Shown in pieces: positions 8,747 to 17,094 of a DNA stretch of 64,000 nucleotides. The notes under the pieces are model-generated. The model was not told the origin of the DNA, searched no databases, and saw only the letters and a program-made list of their open reading frames with translations. Position 1 is the first letter of the stretch; every line of letters begins with the position of its first letter. Made by a program: the position numbers and the translations under genes. Source of the stretch: CALBZG01 sp964486295 (GTDB taxonomy: Bacteria > Bacillota > Clostridia > Peptostreptococcales > Anaerovoracaceae); the NCBI GenBank assembly GCA_964486295.1, contig CAZAMF010000003.1, positions 62,001-126,000 on the forward strand, read 5' to 3'.

Positions 8747-10642
8747 GTGGAGAGAAACATATATCTTGAAAATACCGACATCGAAGAAGCACTCGACATC
8801 TATCTGAAGCGGCTGGAAAGCTGCATGGATATCGTGGCTACAGAGAAAATCAGGACCGGGGACGGCTTGGGCAGAGTGTTGGCCGGGCCGGTGTTCGCCA
8901 AAGTGTCCGCTCCGAACTATAATGCAGCGGCCATGGACGGGATCATGGTGGTAGCCTCTGCAACATACGGGGCATCCGAAGCGGATCCGGTCACACTGAA
9001 ACGGGGTCCGGATTATGAGTACATCAACACCGGCCATCCGATATTAGAGCCCTATGACGCGGTCATTATGATCGAGGATCTGGTCCTGCCGGATGGGGAG
9101 GGCTCCGAGCTCGCGGTCATAAAAAGCGCAGCTTCGCCATGGCAGCACGTCAGACCGGTGGGAGAGGATATCGTAGCCGGCGAGATGGTGCTTCCGGAAA
9201 ACCATCGGATCAGACCCATGGATATCGGCGCGGTCCTGCTGGCGGGTGTCGGCGAGGTGGAAGTGTATGAAAAGGTCCGGATCGGCATCATGCCTACCGG
9301 CACCGAGATCACAGACTCCTATGAACATCTGGAAAAAGGAAAGATCTTTGACGGGAATTCCTGGACATTCAAGGCAGTGGCGGAAGAACTCGGCTGCATA
9401 GCCGAACGGATCAGCCCTGTTCCTGATGAATTTGAACTTTTAAAAAAAGCGGTACTCGATTTAACGGAAAAAAACCATATTGTTGTAATCAATGGCGGCT
9501 CTTCCGCCGGCAGCAAGGATTACACCAGATCGCTGATAAGCGATCTGGGGGAACTGGTGCTGCACGGAATAGCCATTAAGCCCGGAAAACCTACAATCCT
9601 CGGCGTGATCAACGGCAAACCAGTCATCGGGGTCCCCGGCTATCCGGGATCCGCTTTTCTTGTGTTTGAAGAAATTGTGGGAGCGGTCATCAGAAAGCTG
9701 CAACACGCCAGGGAAGCCTCCCATCGTTATGCCGAGGCAGTTCTGTCAAGGCGTGTCGTGTCATCTCTGAAGTACAGAGAATATATCCGCGTCAAGCTGG
9801 GGTCTGTGGATGGGAAACTCATCGCCACACCGATGAACCGTGGCGCGGGGATGACGATGGCGCTGGTGGAGGCGGACGGCCTGCTGGTAATCCCGAAGAA
9901 CAGTGAAGGCATCGAAGCCGGAGAGTTGGCTCAGGTGGAACTCACCAAGGATGTTTCGGAAATCGAAAACACCCTTGTCTCCATCGGAAGCCAGGATATG
10001 ATTATGGATTTTGTGGCTAATCTGATGGAAAAAGAACCTGGGAATGTCCATTTATCATCCGCACACGTGGGGAGTATGGGCGGTATACTTGCTTTGAAAC
10101 GCGGAGAAGCCCATATGGCGCCGATCCATCTATTGGATGAGGAAACCGGCGAATATAACCAGTTGTATATCGATAAATACCTGGGGGATGACTTTGTGCT
10201 GATCAAGGGCGTACCCCGTGAACAGGGCTTGATCCTGCCAAAGGGAAATCCGAAAGGCGTCCGTTGCTTTGATGATATCGCCGCCCGGGGATTGACGTTC
10301 GTGAACAGGCAGCGGGGATCAGGCACGAGGCTGCTGGCCGATTACCTGTTCAAGAAATCCGGCGTGGACACCGACAAGATCATCGGCTACGACCGGGAGA
10401 TGACCACCCATATGGCTGTCGCGGCAGCCGTGCAGGCCGGGACGGCGGATGTGGGCCTCGGCGCGTATTCAGCCGCGAAAGTCATGGATCTGGATTTCAT
10501 ATTCATCGCCAATGAGGAATATGATTTCGCGATCGGTAAAAAATATCTGGATACGCCTATGGTGAAAGCCTTCCTGAAGGTATTTGAAAGCAGCGAATTT
10601 CACGACATCCTGAGGGAACTGGGCGGATATGGAGAAGAATAG
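8747..10642 (+). CDS. MoeA fused to a periplasmic-binding-like domain
   Basis: Protein of 631 residues with a GTG start behind AGAAAGGAC. Residues 1 to about 400 are a second, divergent MoeA: NAAAMDGIMV, MPTGTEITDS, INGGSSAGSKDYT and GVPGYPGSAFLVFEEIV. Residues about 410-631 resemble the PBP-like (LysR-substrate/ModE-like) domain found at the end of many clostridial MoeA proteins, with LSSAHVGSMGGILALKRGEAH, FVNRQRGSGTRLL and GTADVGLGAYSAAK. The tail may bind oxyanion or cofactor precursor. Paired MoeA paralogs could divide molybdenum and tungsten insertion, but that is inference. Confidence 0.88.
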   Translation: MERNIYLENTDIEEALDIYLKRLESCMDIVATEKIRTGDGLGRVLAGPVFAKVSAPNYNAAAMDGIMVVASATYGASEADPVTLKRGPDYEYINTGHPILEPYDAVIMIEDLVLPDGEGSELAVIKSAASPWQHVRPVGEDIVAGEMVLPENHRIRPMDIGAVLLAGVGEVEVYEKVRIGIMPTGTEITDSYEHLEKGKIFDGNSWTFKAVAEELGCIAERISPVPDEFELLKKAVLDLTEKNHIVVINGGSSAGSKDYTRSLISDLGELVLHGIAIKPGKPTILGVINGKPVIGVPGYPGSAFLVFEEIVGAVIRKLQHAREASHRYAEAVLSRRVVSSLKYREYIRVKLGSVDGKLIATPMNRGAGMTMALVEADGLLVIPKNSEGIEAGELAQVELTKDVSEIENTLVSIGSQDMIMDFVANLMEKEPGNVHLSSAHVGSMGGILALKRGEAHMAPIHLLDEETGEYNQLYIDKYLGDDFVLIKGVPREQGLILPKGNPKGVRCFDDIAARGLTFVNRQRGSGTRLLADYLFKKSGVDTDKIIGYDREMTTHMAVAAAVQAGTADVGLGAYSAAKVMDLDFIFIANEEYDFAIGKKYLDTPMVKAFLKVFESSEFHDILRELGGYGEE

Positions 10643-10665
10643 GAGCCGGAACAACCGGGAATAGA

Positions 10666-11379
10666 ATGATGAAATTTGAAAAGAGATACAGCAGAAATGT
10701 CTGCACATTGAGCACCGAGGAGTGTATTGCCGTGAATAACTTCAGGATCTGCGTCGTTGGCTGCGGCGGTCTGGGCGGGTATGTGATCGAGATGCTGGGG
10801 AGGTTGGGGATCGGCTCCATCACCGTGGTGGACGGAGATGTCTTCGATGAAAGCAACTTGAATCGCCAGCTTCTGGCCACCGAACCACTGCTGGGGAAAG
10901 GGAAGTCGGAAGTGGCGGCAAAGCGCATGGCAGAGGTGAATTCGGAGATCGAGATTCACGCGATATCGGAATTTCTGACCGAAGAAAATGCAAGGCGCAT
11001 CATCGCCGGCCATGACATCGTGATAGATGCGCTGGATAACATCGGAAGTAGGCTTATCTTGGAAGAGGCTTGCAGCCAGGAGAACATTCCACTGGTGCAC
11101 GGCGCCATAGCAGGATGGTATGGCCAGGTGGCCATCGTGATGCCCGGCGATTTTTTTCTTAGAAAACTCTATTCAGGAAGCGGCAGCGGCGGGGAGCGCT
11201 CCACTGAAAACAGGGGAAGTGAGGTGGAGATGGGTAATCCGTCCTTTACACCGGCTGTGGTTGCCGGCATACAGGTTTCCGAATGCATCAAGCTGCTCCT
11301 TCAAAAAGGGGAGCCGCTGGCAGGGAAAATGCTCACCATCGATCTTGAAAGCCATGATTTTGAAGTGTTCTCACAATAA
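10666..11379 (+). CDS. ThiF/MoeB/HesA-family adenylyltransferase
   Basis: E1-like enzyme of 237 residues expected to adenylylate the C-terminus of a MoaD/ThiS-type sulfur carrier. Seen are the nucleotide loop VVGCGGLGGYV (30-40), the acidic strand VVDGDVFDESNLNRQ with the arginine used in catalysis, and DALDNIGSR. The two CxxC zinc pairs of classical MoeB are missing, and the crossover loop is short and Ser/Gly-rich (SGSGSGGERS). It is third in the moeA operon, so it most likely serves molybdopterin synthase; a thiamine or cysteine pathway role is not excluded. A ribosome site close to ATG 10666/10669 is weak. Confidence 0.78.
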   Translation: MMKFEKRYSRNVCTLSTEECIAVNNFRICVVGCGGLGGYVIEMLGRLGIGSITVVDGDVFDESNLNRQLLATEPLLGKGKSEVAAKRMAEVNSEIEIHAISEFLTEENARRIIAGHDIVIDALDNIGSRLILEEACSQENIPLVHGAIAGWYGQVAIVMPGDFFLRKLYSGSGSGGERSTENRGSEVEMGNPSFTPAVVAGIQVSECIKLLLQKGEPLAGKMLTIDLESHDFEVFSQ

Positions 11380-11389
11380 AATCATATCG

Positions 11390-11431
11390 GGACAGGACAA
11401 GCAAAAAATGTAATGCCTTCCTGTCCTTTTT
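11390..11431 (+). terminator. Terminator after the moeA operon
   Basis: GGACAGGA (11390-11397) pairs with TCCTGTCC (11419-11426), followed by TTTTT. Confidence 0.75.
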
Positions 11432-11433
11432 GT

Positions 11434-11461
11434 TTGCAGTGATGAGTGGTTGTGATATAAT
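11434..11461 (+). promoter_or_regulatory. Promoter of glutamine synthetase gene
   Basis: TTGCAG, 16 bp, then TATAAT preceded by TGA (extended -10). It leaves an AT-rich leader of about 100 nt before the GTG start at 11570. Confidence 0.6.
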
Positions 11462-11569
11462 CATTCTGTTATTTTTGAATGTATACAATTTAACGGCTTA
11501 ATAACATAATTAAAAACAAAATAACAAAATTGTAGGATAACTGGTATTGAGAAGGAAGGAGCTTAGGCA

Positions 11570-13000
11570 GTGTTTACAACGGTTAAAGAAGTAAAAGAGT
11601 TCTGCAAGAAAAATGATATCAAGTTCATTGACTTCATGATGGTAGACATCAACGGAAGGTGGAGACACCTGACGGTACCGGAAGGAAGATTTACGGAGGA
11701 TACGGTTACAAGCGGACTTGGATTTGACGGTTCGAATTATGGATTTGCGCCTTTGGAGAGGAGCGATATGGTATTTATCCCGGATGTAACGACCTCCTAT
11801 GTGGATTCATTCGCTGAAATTCCAACTGTTGCCATGCTGGGCGATGTGTACGTGATAGATTATCCGGACAACAAGCGTTTCGATCAGGACCCGAGAAACG
11901 TTGCGGTCCATGCTGAGGAATACCTGAAGAAAACCGGAATCGCCGATGAAATGAGAGTCGGCCCTGAATTCGAATTCTATGTTTTCGATCATGTTGACTA
12001 TTCTGTAGCTCCAAATGGCATGAAGTTCAATGTCGATGCCGATCAGGCAGATTGGAATGTTGGAGACGAGACCTTCAACCTCGGATATAAGATGGCTCAT
12101 AAGGGTGGTTATCACATGGCGCCGCCGATGGATGTTTTAAGCGATCTGAGAGGCAGGATGTGCCTGCAGCTGGAAGACAAGGGCGTTAAAGTGAAGTACC
12201 ATCATCACGAAGTCGGAGGGCCCGGCCAACTGGAGATCGAAGTTGAATTCGGAACCATGAGAGAAATGGCCGACAAGACCATGATCAGCAAATATGTCAT
12301 CAAGAACCAGGCTATCAAGGACGGGAAAACAGCAACATTCATGCCGAAACCTATTTTTGGAGAAGCCGGCAGCGGCATGCATGTCCACATGCATCTGTTC
12401 AAGGAAGGCAAACCGGTATTTTTTGATGAGAAGGGCTATTCCCAGCTTTCAGAGACAGCCTTGTGGTTTATGGGCGGAATACTGAAGCACAGTGCCGCAC
12501 TCTGCGCCCTGACAGACGCCAGCACCAATTCCTATAAGAGACTGGTGCCGGGATATGAAGCACCGGTCATGGTGGGTTTTGCAACAGCAAATAGAAGTGC
12601 GGTCATCAGAGTGCCGGGTTATGCAAAATCTCCGGATAAGAAGAGATTTGAGCTGAGAAGTGTGGATGCCACATGCAATCCGTATTATGCGTATTCAGCC
12701 ATTCTGATGGCGGGTATCGACGGCGTCCTGAACAGGATCGACCCGGTCAAAGAAGGATTCGGCCCTTATGATGTCAACATGTATGATTTATCGGACGAGG
12801 AAAAAGCCAAGGTTAAATTCCTGCCGAAGAGCCTGGACGAAGCACTGGACGCACTGGAGAAGGATCACGCATTCCTGACCGACAGCGGCGTGTTCCCGAA
12901 AAAGCTCATCGATCTGTGGATCGGCAACAAGCGTGCGGAGGCCGCAAGAACTAACAGAATGCCGCATCCTGTGGAGTACGACATGTATTATGATCTGTAG
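11570..13000 (+). CDS. glnA: Type I glutamine synthetase
   Basis: ATP-dependent ligation of ammonia to glutamate, cytoplasmic, 476 residues, the size of GSI subunits. The start is GTG behind AAGGAAGGAG. Seen are the DGSNYGFAPLERSDM block, GPEFEFYVFD with metal-binding glutamates, HEVGGPGQLEIEVEF, AGSGMHVHMHLF, and the ATP/glutamate loop NSYKRLVPGYEAP. The C-terminal stretch has NMYDLSDEE, aligning with the adenylylation-tyrosine motif of GSI-beta (NLYDLPPEE), and HPVEYDMYYDL matches the enterobacterial end. No regulator such as GlnR or PII is adjacent. It recaptures ammonia in a cell that also releases it by fermentation. Confidence 0.93.
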   Translation: MFTTVKEVKEFCKKNDIKFIDFMMVDINGRWRHLTVPEGRFTEDTVTSGLGFDGSNYGFAPLERSDMVFIPDVTTSYVDSFAEIPTVAMLGDVYVIDYPDNKRFDQDPRNVAVHAEEYLKKTGIADEMRVGPEFEFYVFDHVDYSVAPNGMKFNVDADQADWNVGDETFNLGYKMAHKGGYHMAPPMDVLSDLRGRMCLQLEDKGVKVKYHHHEVGGPGQLEIEVEFGTMREMADKTMISKYVIKNQAIKDGKTATFMPKPIFGEAGSGMHVHMHLFKEGKPVFFDEKGYSQLSETALWFMGGILKHSAALCALTDASTNSYKRLVPGYEAPVMVGFATANRSAVIRVPGYAKSPDKKRFELRSVDATCNPYYAYSAILMAGIDGVLNRIDPVKEGFGPYDVNMYDLSDEEKAKVKFLPKSLDEALDALEKDHAFLTDSGVFPKKLIDLWIGNKRAEAARTNRMPHPVEYDMYYDL

Positions 13001-13036
13001 GTCAAGGTCCCACGAAAGAATATACTGACGCATCAA

Positions 13037-13079
13037 ACGGCCACAAGATTTTTTGATGAATCTGCTGGCCGTTTTTTTA
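13037..13079 (+). terminator. Terminator after glnA
   Basis: ACGGCCA (13037-13043) pairs with TGGCCGT (13066-13072) around a long loop and is followed by a run of T. Confidence 0.8.
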
Positions 13080-13157
13080 AAGCCCCGAAACTGTGGGTAT
13101 ACTGTACATTGGCATGTCTTCATACCCTGCATGTCTTGATTCAGAAGGGAACCGTAA

Positions 13158-13808
13158 ATGTTCGAGCTACAGAATGTTCAATATAAAAATATTGTAGAAA
13201 TCCAAAACCTTCAAATCGGGCGTGGGATAACGGCGCTGCTGGGACCCAGCGGAAGCGGGAAGACAACGCTTCTGCGGATGCTGAACAAAATGATTTCGCC
13301 CACCGGCGGCCGGATCCTTTATAACGGAACCGACACCCGGGAAATCAATTCGGTGGAACTCAGAAGAGAGGTCATGATGCTCTCCCAGGACCCTGTGATC
13401 TTTGAAGGTACGGTCAGGGATAATCTTCTGATAGGATTCGAATTCCAAAGGATGAAACCACCCGATGAGCGGGAGCTTTCCGCAATTCTTGATGAAGTTG
13501 GGCTGAACAAGACTCTCGACACGCCGGCCGACCGGCTTTCAGGAGGCGAAAAGCAGAGGCTTGCCTTGGGGCGAATCCTGCTGCTGGCTCCGGAGGTTTA
13601 TCTTTTAGATGAGCCGTCCTCCGCACTGGACAGCGACGCAGAAGATCTGATTTTCAGGATGGTTTCGGAAAGGGCAAAACGGGAGTCAAAATCAGTTATC
13701 ATCGTGACTCACGCGAGGACTGTCGCGGAGAAATATGCGGATGAGCTGATTGAAATGCTGGATGGAAAAATCATTGGCAGGAGGCATCGAAATGGACGGG
13801 ATTATTGA
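13158..13808 (+). CDS. fetA: FetA/YbbL-like ABC transporter ATP-binding protein
   Basis: Short ATPase of 216 residues with Walker A GPSGSGKTT at 29-37, signature LSGGEKQRLALGRIL, Walker B VYLLDEPSSALD and switch VTHART. Small size and the DTREINSVELRREVMMLSQDP block fit the FetA (YbbL) group. It overlaps by 17 bases the membrane partner of the FetB type. In Escherichia coli FetAB exports iron under stress. Iron specificity here is by homology only. The start has AAGGGAA upstream. Confidence 0.85.
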   Translation: MFELQNVQYKNIVEIQNLQIGRGITALLGPSGSGKTTLLRMLNKMISPTGGRILYNGTDTREINSVELRREVMMLSQDPVIFEGTVRDNLLIGFEFQRMKPPDERELSAILDEVGLNKTLDTPADRLSGGEKQRLALGRILLLAPEVYLLDEPSSALDSDAEDLIFRMVSERAKRESKSVIIVTHARTVAEKYADELIEMLDGKIIGRRHRNGRDY

Positions 13809-14571
13809 ACTGGACATCCCGCAGGTATTACTCTCCTGCATCTTTGCTCTGATCGTGCTTGCCATTGTCCGCAGAAGAGGCATCCAGAGGGAAAAAGAAA
13901 TCCTGATTTCCTCCTTAAGAATGACGGTCCAACTGATCCTGACAGGGTACATACTGGCCATCGTGTTCTCGAATCCCAATCCGCTGGTGACAGTGGCAAT
14001 CATAATCCTGATGGAATGCTTCGCGATATTTACAGTGTTCAATAAATTCAAGGGGAAGCTGTCTGGCAGACTGAAGGCGGTCATTGCGTTTTCGCTGGCA
14101 GTAAGCACGATCCTGTGCCTGCTGTATTTCCTGTTTGTCGTCGTTCGGATCAGCCCGTGGTATGATCCCCGCTATTTCATCCCGATTGCCGGTATGCTTA
14201 TCGGAAATTCCATGACGGGCATATCGCTGGCGGTAAAATCACTGGCGGAAGGTATGACGATCCAAAGAATCCAGGTAGAAGAAGCGCTCATCCTGGGAGC
14301 GGAACCCTGTGAGGCCACTCGGTCGATCATCAACCGCACCTTTGATTCGGCAATTATGCCTACCATCAATTCCATGCTGGGCATGGGTATTGTTATACTG
14401 CCGGGTATGATGACCGGACAAATCCTGTCTGGGACAGCGCCCACCACAGCAGTGACCTATCAGATCGCCATCATGTTCGGGATACTCGGGGCGGTGTCGT
14501 GTTCGGTGATTCTGATGCTTCAGCTTGGATACCGGACATTCTTCAATGAAGAAGATCAACTAATAATATAG
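13792..14571 (+). CDS. fetB: FetB/YbbM-like (UPF0014) permease
   Basis: Integral membrane protein of 259 residues with about seven hydrophobic segments. Typical family blocks are ISSLRMTVQLILTGYIL, IAGMLIGNSMTGISLA, EALILGAEPCEATRSI and MPTINSMLGMGIVILPGMM (the GAxxxEA..R helix couples to the ATPase). The start at 13792 is set by an ideal GGAGG 8 bases upstream; the frame is open a little further but lies inside fetA. It forms a two-gene exporter with fetA. Metal specificity is inferred. Confidence 0.88.
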   Translation: MDGIIELDIPQVLLSCIFALIVLAIVRRRGIQREKEILISSLRMTVQLILTGYILAIVFSNPNPLVTVAIIILMECFAIFTVFNKFKGKLSGRLKAVIAFSLAVSTILCLLYFLFVVVRISPWYDPRYFIPIAGMLIGNSMTGISLAVKSLAEGMTIQRIQVEEALILGAEPCEATRSIINRTFDSAIMPTINSMLGMGIVILPGMMTGQILSGTAPTTAVTYQIAIMFGILGAVSCSVILMLQLGYRTFFNEEDQLII

Positions 14572-14582
14572 AGAAAGGAAAG

Positions 14583-14612
14583 ATGACAGGCCGAATAGGA
14601 AAAGGCCTGTGA
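14583..14612 (+). other. Possible leader mini-ORF and hairpin before hslO
   Basis: AGAAAGGAAAG, a good ribosome site, precedes an ATG at 14583 that opens a nine-codon frame (MTGRIGKGL, stop TGA). Its second to last codons hold the inverted repeat ACAGGCC (14586-14592) / GGCCTGT (14604-14610). The hslO ATG at 14623 itself has no good ribosome site at proper distance, so translation may be coupled to this mini-ORF or gated by the hairpin. Speculative. Confidence 0.3.
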
Positions 14613-14622
14613 TCCAAATAAA

Positions 14623-15540
14623 ATGAGTAAAGTTTTAACCGGCGTCGATAAATCCGGCGCTTTCAGAGTATATCTAACCATAACGACCTCCATGGTGGAG
14701 GAAGCAAGAAAAATACATCATACCACCCCGGTGGCCACAGCCGCGCTGGGAAGAGTCCTGACCGCTGCCGGTCTGATGGGTGTGATGATGAAAGGCAGCA
14801 ACGACAAGCTGACCCTGATTTTTAAAGGGGACGGTCCTGCGGAGCAGGTCCTCGCCACGGCATCGGGAGCCGGAAAGGTGAAGGGCTATATCGCCAACCC
14901 CGATGTGGAACTCCCATTGAGCCCGGCCGGAAAACTGGATGTGGGCGGCGCTATAGGAGTTGGAGAGCTTACCGTGATCAGGGATATGGGGCTCAAGGAA
15001 CCTTATAGCGGAAAAATCGCGCTGGTCAACGGGGAAATAGCGGAAGACCTCACCGCCTATTTCTATATTTCGGAGCAGCGGAACACTTCGGTGGCGCTGG
15101 GCGTCATGGTAGATGTGGATTATTCGGTGAAGGCAGCCGGTGGCATGATCATTCAGATGCTGCCTGGCGGAGAACTCACGCCGGCGGTGGATGCCCTTGA
15201 GAAGATGATCTCCAATCTCCCGCCGCTCACGACGGTCATTGAAGAAGTCGCATCCCGTTCCCACGGGAAAACCGAAGAGGGCATGCTGGCAGATCTGGCT
15301 GAAAGAATATTCGGTGGGATGGACGAAGAGTACAAGCTTCATATTCTGGGGTATCGCGATATAGAATGGCAATGTGACTGCTCCAGAGACAGAATCGAAC
15401 AGGCGCTGATCACCATTGGCAAAAGCGAGCTGCGGAAGATCATTGAAGAGGACGGAAAGGCAGAGCTGACGTGCAGTTTCTGCACTAGCAGGTATCACTT
15501 TGACAAAGATGAACTGGAAAAGTTAGAAAAAAGCCTCTAA
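14623..15540 (+). CDS. hslO: Redox-regulated chaperone Hsp33
   Basis: Cytoplasmic holdase activated by oxidation, 305 residues, full length. The C-terminal zinc redox switch is intact: Cys251-x-Cys253 and Cys284-x2-Cys287 (QCDCSR... TCSFC). N-terminal blocks such as GRVLTAAGLMG and the substrate domain with LPLSPAGKLDVGGAIG fit Hsp33. The start codon has no strong ribosome site (see the leader at 14583). Its 3' end overlaps the convergent cupin gene by 18 bases. Confidence 0.92.
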   Translation: MSKVLTGVDKSGAFRVYLTITTSMVEEARKIHHTTPVATAALGRVLTAAGLMGVMMKGSNDKLTLIFKGDGPAEQVLATASGAGKVKGYIANPDVELPLSPAGKLDVGGAIGVGELTVIRDMGLKEPYSGKIALVNGEIAEDLTAYFYISEQRNTSVALGVMVDVDYSVKAAGGMIIQMLPGGELTPAVDALEKMISNLPPLTTVIEEVASRSHGKTEEGMLADLAERIFGGMDEEYKLHILGYRDIEWQCDCSRDRIEQALITIGKSELRKIIEEDGKAELTCSFCTSRYHFDKDELEKLEKSL

Positions 15541-16026
15541 ACCGGGCAGGTCGGGGTATTCACGCAGGATTTCGTCTTTCGTGTAGACCTTGCAGCAGCC
15601 GGGCAAAAATTCAGGCACCGCAAAACAAGAGACCAACGTAAAAAATTCGGATGTATAGGATAAAAATCGGCTTCCGGGTTTGCCTCCTCCGTGGAATACG
15701 GCTCCAAATAATGTTCCGGCGCGGAGAACCATCTGAGGCGTCTCGCCGACGCTGAGGTTAGTGCCCAGTGTGATGATTTTCAGATGACGTTCCGGCGTGA
15801 TGATATAAATATCCAGGGGGTAGCCGTACATGAAATTCCAGACTTCGTCCGTATCGATAGTGTGGAAGAGGGACACATCCTCTTCGCCGAGAAGATAATA
15901 CATGGATGAAGCGATTTTGCGGCTTCCGTCCGGCATTGAGATATCGCTGACATAGGTTCGTTTGTAATATCCACCCTGAGGGTGAGGCTCCATTTCCAGT
16001 CTTGAGGTTACATCGAATTTTTCCAT
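15523..16026 (-). CDS. Cupin family protein (DUF985)
   Basis: Small cytoplasmic protein of 167 residues with the cupin_5/DUF985 pattern: LEMEPHPQGGYYKRTY at the start, SSMYYLLGEEDVSLFHTIDTDEVWNF in the first cupin strand pair and GTLFGAVFHGGGKPGSRFLSYT later. Such proteins are single beta-barrels, some thought to bind sugars or metals; no enzyme activity is generally assigned. GGAGG precedes the ATG at 16026. It is monocistronic and convergent with hslO, overlapping its end. Confidence 0.82.
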   Translation of the reverse strand: MEKFDVTSRLEMEPHPQGGYYKRTYVSDISMPDGSRKIASSMYYLLGEEDVSLFHTIDTDEVWNFMYGYPLDIYIITPERHLKIITLGTNLSVGETPQMVLRAGTLFGAVFHGGGKPGSRFLSYTSEFFTLVSCFAVPEFLPGCCKVYTKDEILREYPDLPGLEAFF

Positions 16027-16066
16027 TTCGCGCCTCCTTCTTTCAAAACGTCCTGATCTTGCAACG

Positions 16067-16072
16067 ATTATA
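16067..16072 (-). promoter_or_regulatory. -10 element for the cupin gene
   Basis: On the minus strand TGATATAAT (extended -10) lies about 40 bp before the start at 16026. It is back-to-back with the promoter of the NusG-II gene. The -35 is poor. Confidence 0.45.
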
Positions 16073-16103
16073 TCATATTATTTCGGCCTAATAACAGGAA
16101 GTA

Positions 16104-16112
16104 TGTTATAAT
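16104..16112 (+). promoter_or_regulatory. Extended -10 element for the NusG-II/Gx operon
   Basis: TGTTATAAT, an extended -10, about 33 bp before the ATG at 16146; no good -35 is seen. Divergent with the cupin promoter. Confidence 0.45.
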
Positions 16113-16145
16113 GGAGCGAAGATTTTCTTGGAGAACGGAACTTAA

Positions 16146-16580
16146 ATGAACAAAAGCACGGAAACAAACAGAGAACAATCCGGAAAGACGAAAAAAAGCA
16201 TCAAAGAAATTTTCGGAATGACAAGAGCCGACATCATACTGGGCGTAAGCTTCCTGATTGCCGGCGCTCTTTGTGTAGCAGCGATTCCGGTATTCGGCGG
16301 GGGCGCGGGCGCCACTGTGGAAATCAAAGTCGCCGGCGAACTGAAGGGCTTATACAAACTTGCAGAAAACAAGGAAGTCGAGATCGAGGGGATCGGGAAC
16401 AATACTCTTGAGATCAAAGACGGAGAGGCGACCATGATTTACGCCGATTGTCCGGACCAGTATTGCGTGCGCCACAGACCGGTATCCAAAGGCGGAGAAG
16501 CTATCATTTGTTTGCCGAATAAAGTCGTGGTGACCATCAAGGGCGGAAAGGAGCAAGAAGTAGATGCGGTTGTCAACTAA
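16146..16580 (+). CDS. NusG domain II-containing membrane protein
   Basis: Protein of 144 residues with a charged N-terminal stretch, one transmembrane segment at about 31-50 (DIILGVSFLIAGALCVAAIPVF) and an external NusG-II-like beta domain. TMIYADCPDQYCVRHRP carries two cysteines in the conserved CPDxxC arrangement. It overlaps the Gx transporter gene by 17 bases, the usual arrangement in Clostridia. Role unknown; the pair often lies near ApbE/Rnf flavin genes, which are not seen here. Confidence 0.82.
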   Translation: MNKSTETNREQSGKTKKSIKEIFGMTRADIILGVSFLIAGALCVAAIPVFGGGAGATVEIKVAGELKGLYKLAENKEVEIEGIGNNTLEIKDGEATMIYADCPDQYCVRHRPVSKGGEAIICLPNKVVVTIKGGKEQEVDAVVN

Positions 16581-17091
16581 CAAGATTGCGCTCTGCGGCG
16601 TTCTTACATCGCTGGCTGCTATTTTCTCCTATGTGGAAGCCATCATACCGTTCAATTTCGGAGTGCCGGGCATCAAACTCGGTCTTGCCAATGTGGTAAT
16701 CGTTTTCGCGCTTTACACCCTCGGCACTAGTTATGCGGTCATCATCAGCATTGTGCGAATTATCATCGTGTCGTCTCTTTTCAGCAGTCCTGCTGTAGCG
16801 ATGTACAGCCTGGCGGGAGCCCTGCTCAGCCTTGTCTGCATGGCGCTGCTGAAAAAAACCGGAAAGTTCAGCACGGTGGGGGTCAGTATGGCCGGCGGGG
16901 TCTTTCACAACCTGGGTCAGCTTGCTGTGGCGGCTGCGGTGGTGGAGACGCTGCAGCTCCTGTATTATTTGCCGGTGCTGATCTTCGCCGGGATGATTAC
17001 CGGCATTCTGATCGGGATCATCGTGGTCAGGGCGATGCCTGCCATCAGGCCGATCCTTCGTGCCCAGAACACGCCAGGCAGGGGGCGATGA
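16564..17091 (+). CDS. Gx transporter family protein (HepI-like)
   Basis: Integral membrane protein of 175 residues with five or six hydrophobic segments. ALCGVLTSLAAIFSYVEAIIPFNFGVPGIKLGLANVVIVFALY near the N-terminus is the hallmark of the Gx transporter group, often mislabelled heptaprenyl diphosphate synthase component I. It resembles ECF S components in size and topology, so a substrate-capture role is plausible; the substrate is unknown. GGAGCAAG precedes the start, inside the NusG-II gene. Confidence 0.85.
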   Translation: MRLSTNKIALCGVLTSLAAIFSYVEAIIPFNFGVPGIKLGLANVVIVFALYTLGTSYAVIISIVRIIIVSSLFSSPAVAMYSLAGALLSLVCMALLKKTGKFSTVGVSMAGGVFHNLGQLAVAAAVVETLQLLYYLPVLIFAGMITGILIGIIVVRAMPAIRPILRAQNTPGRGR

Positions 17092-17094
17092 CCG

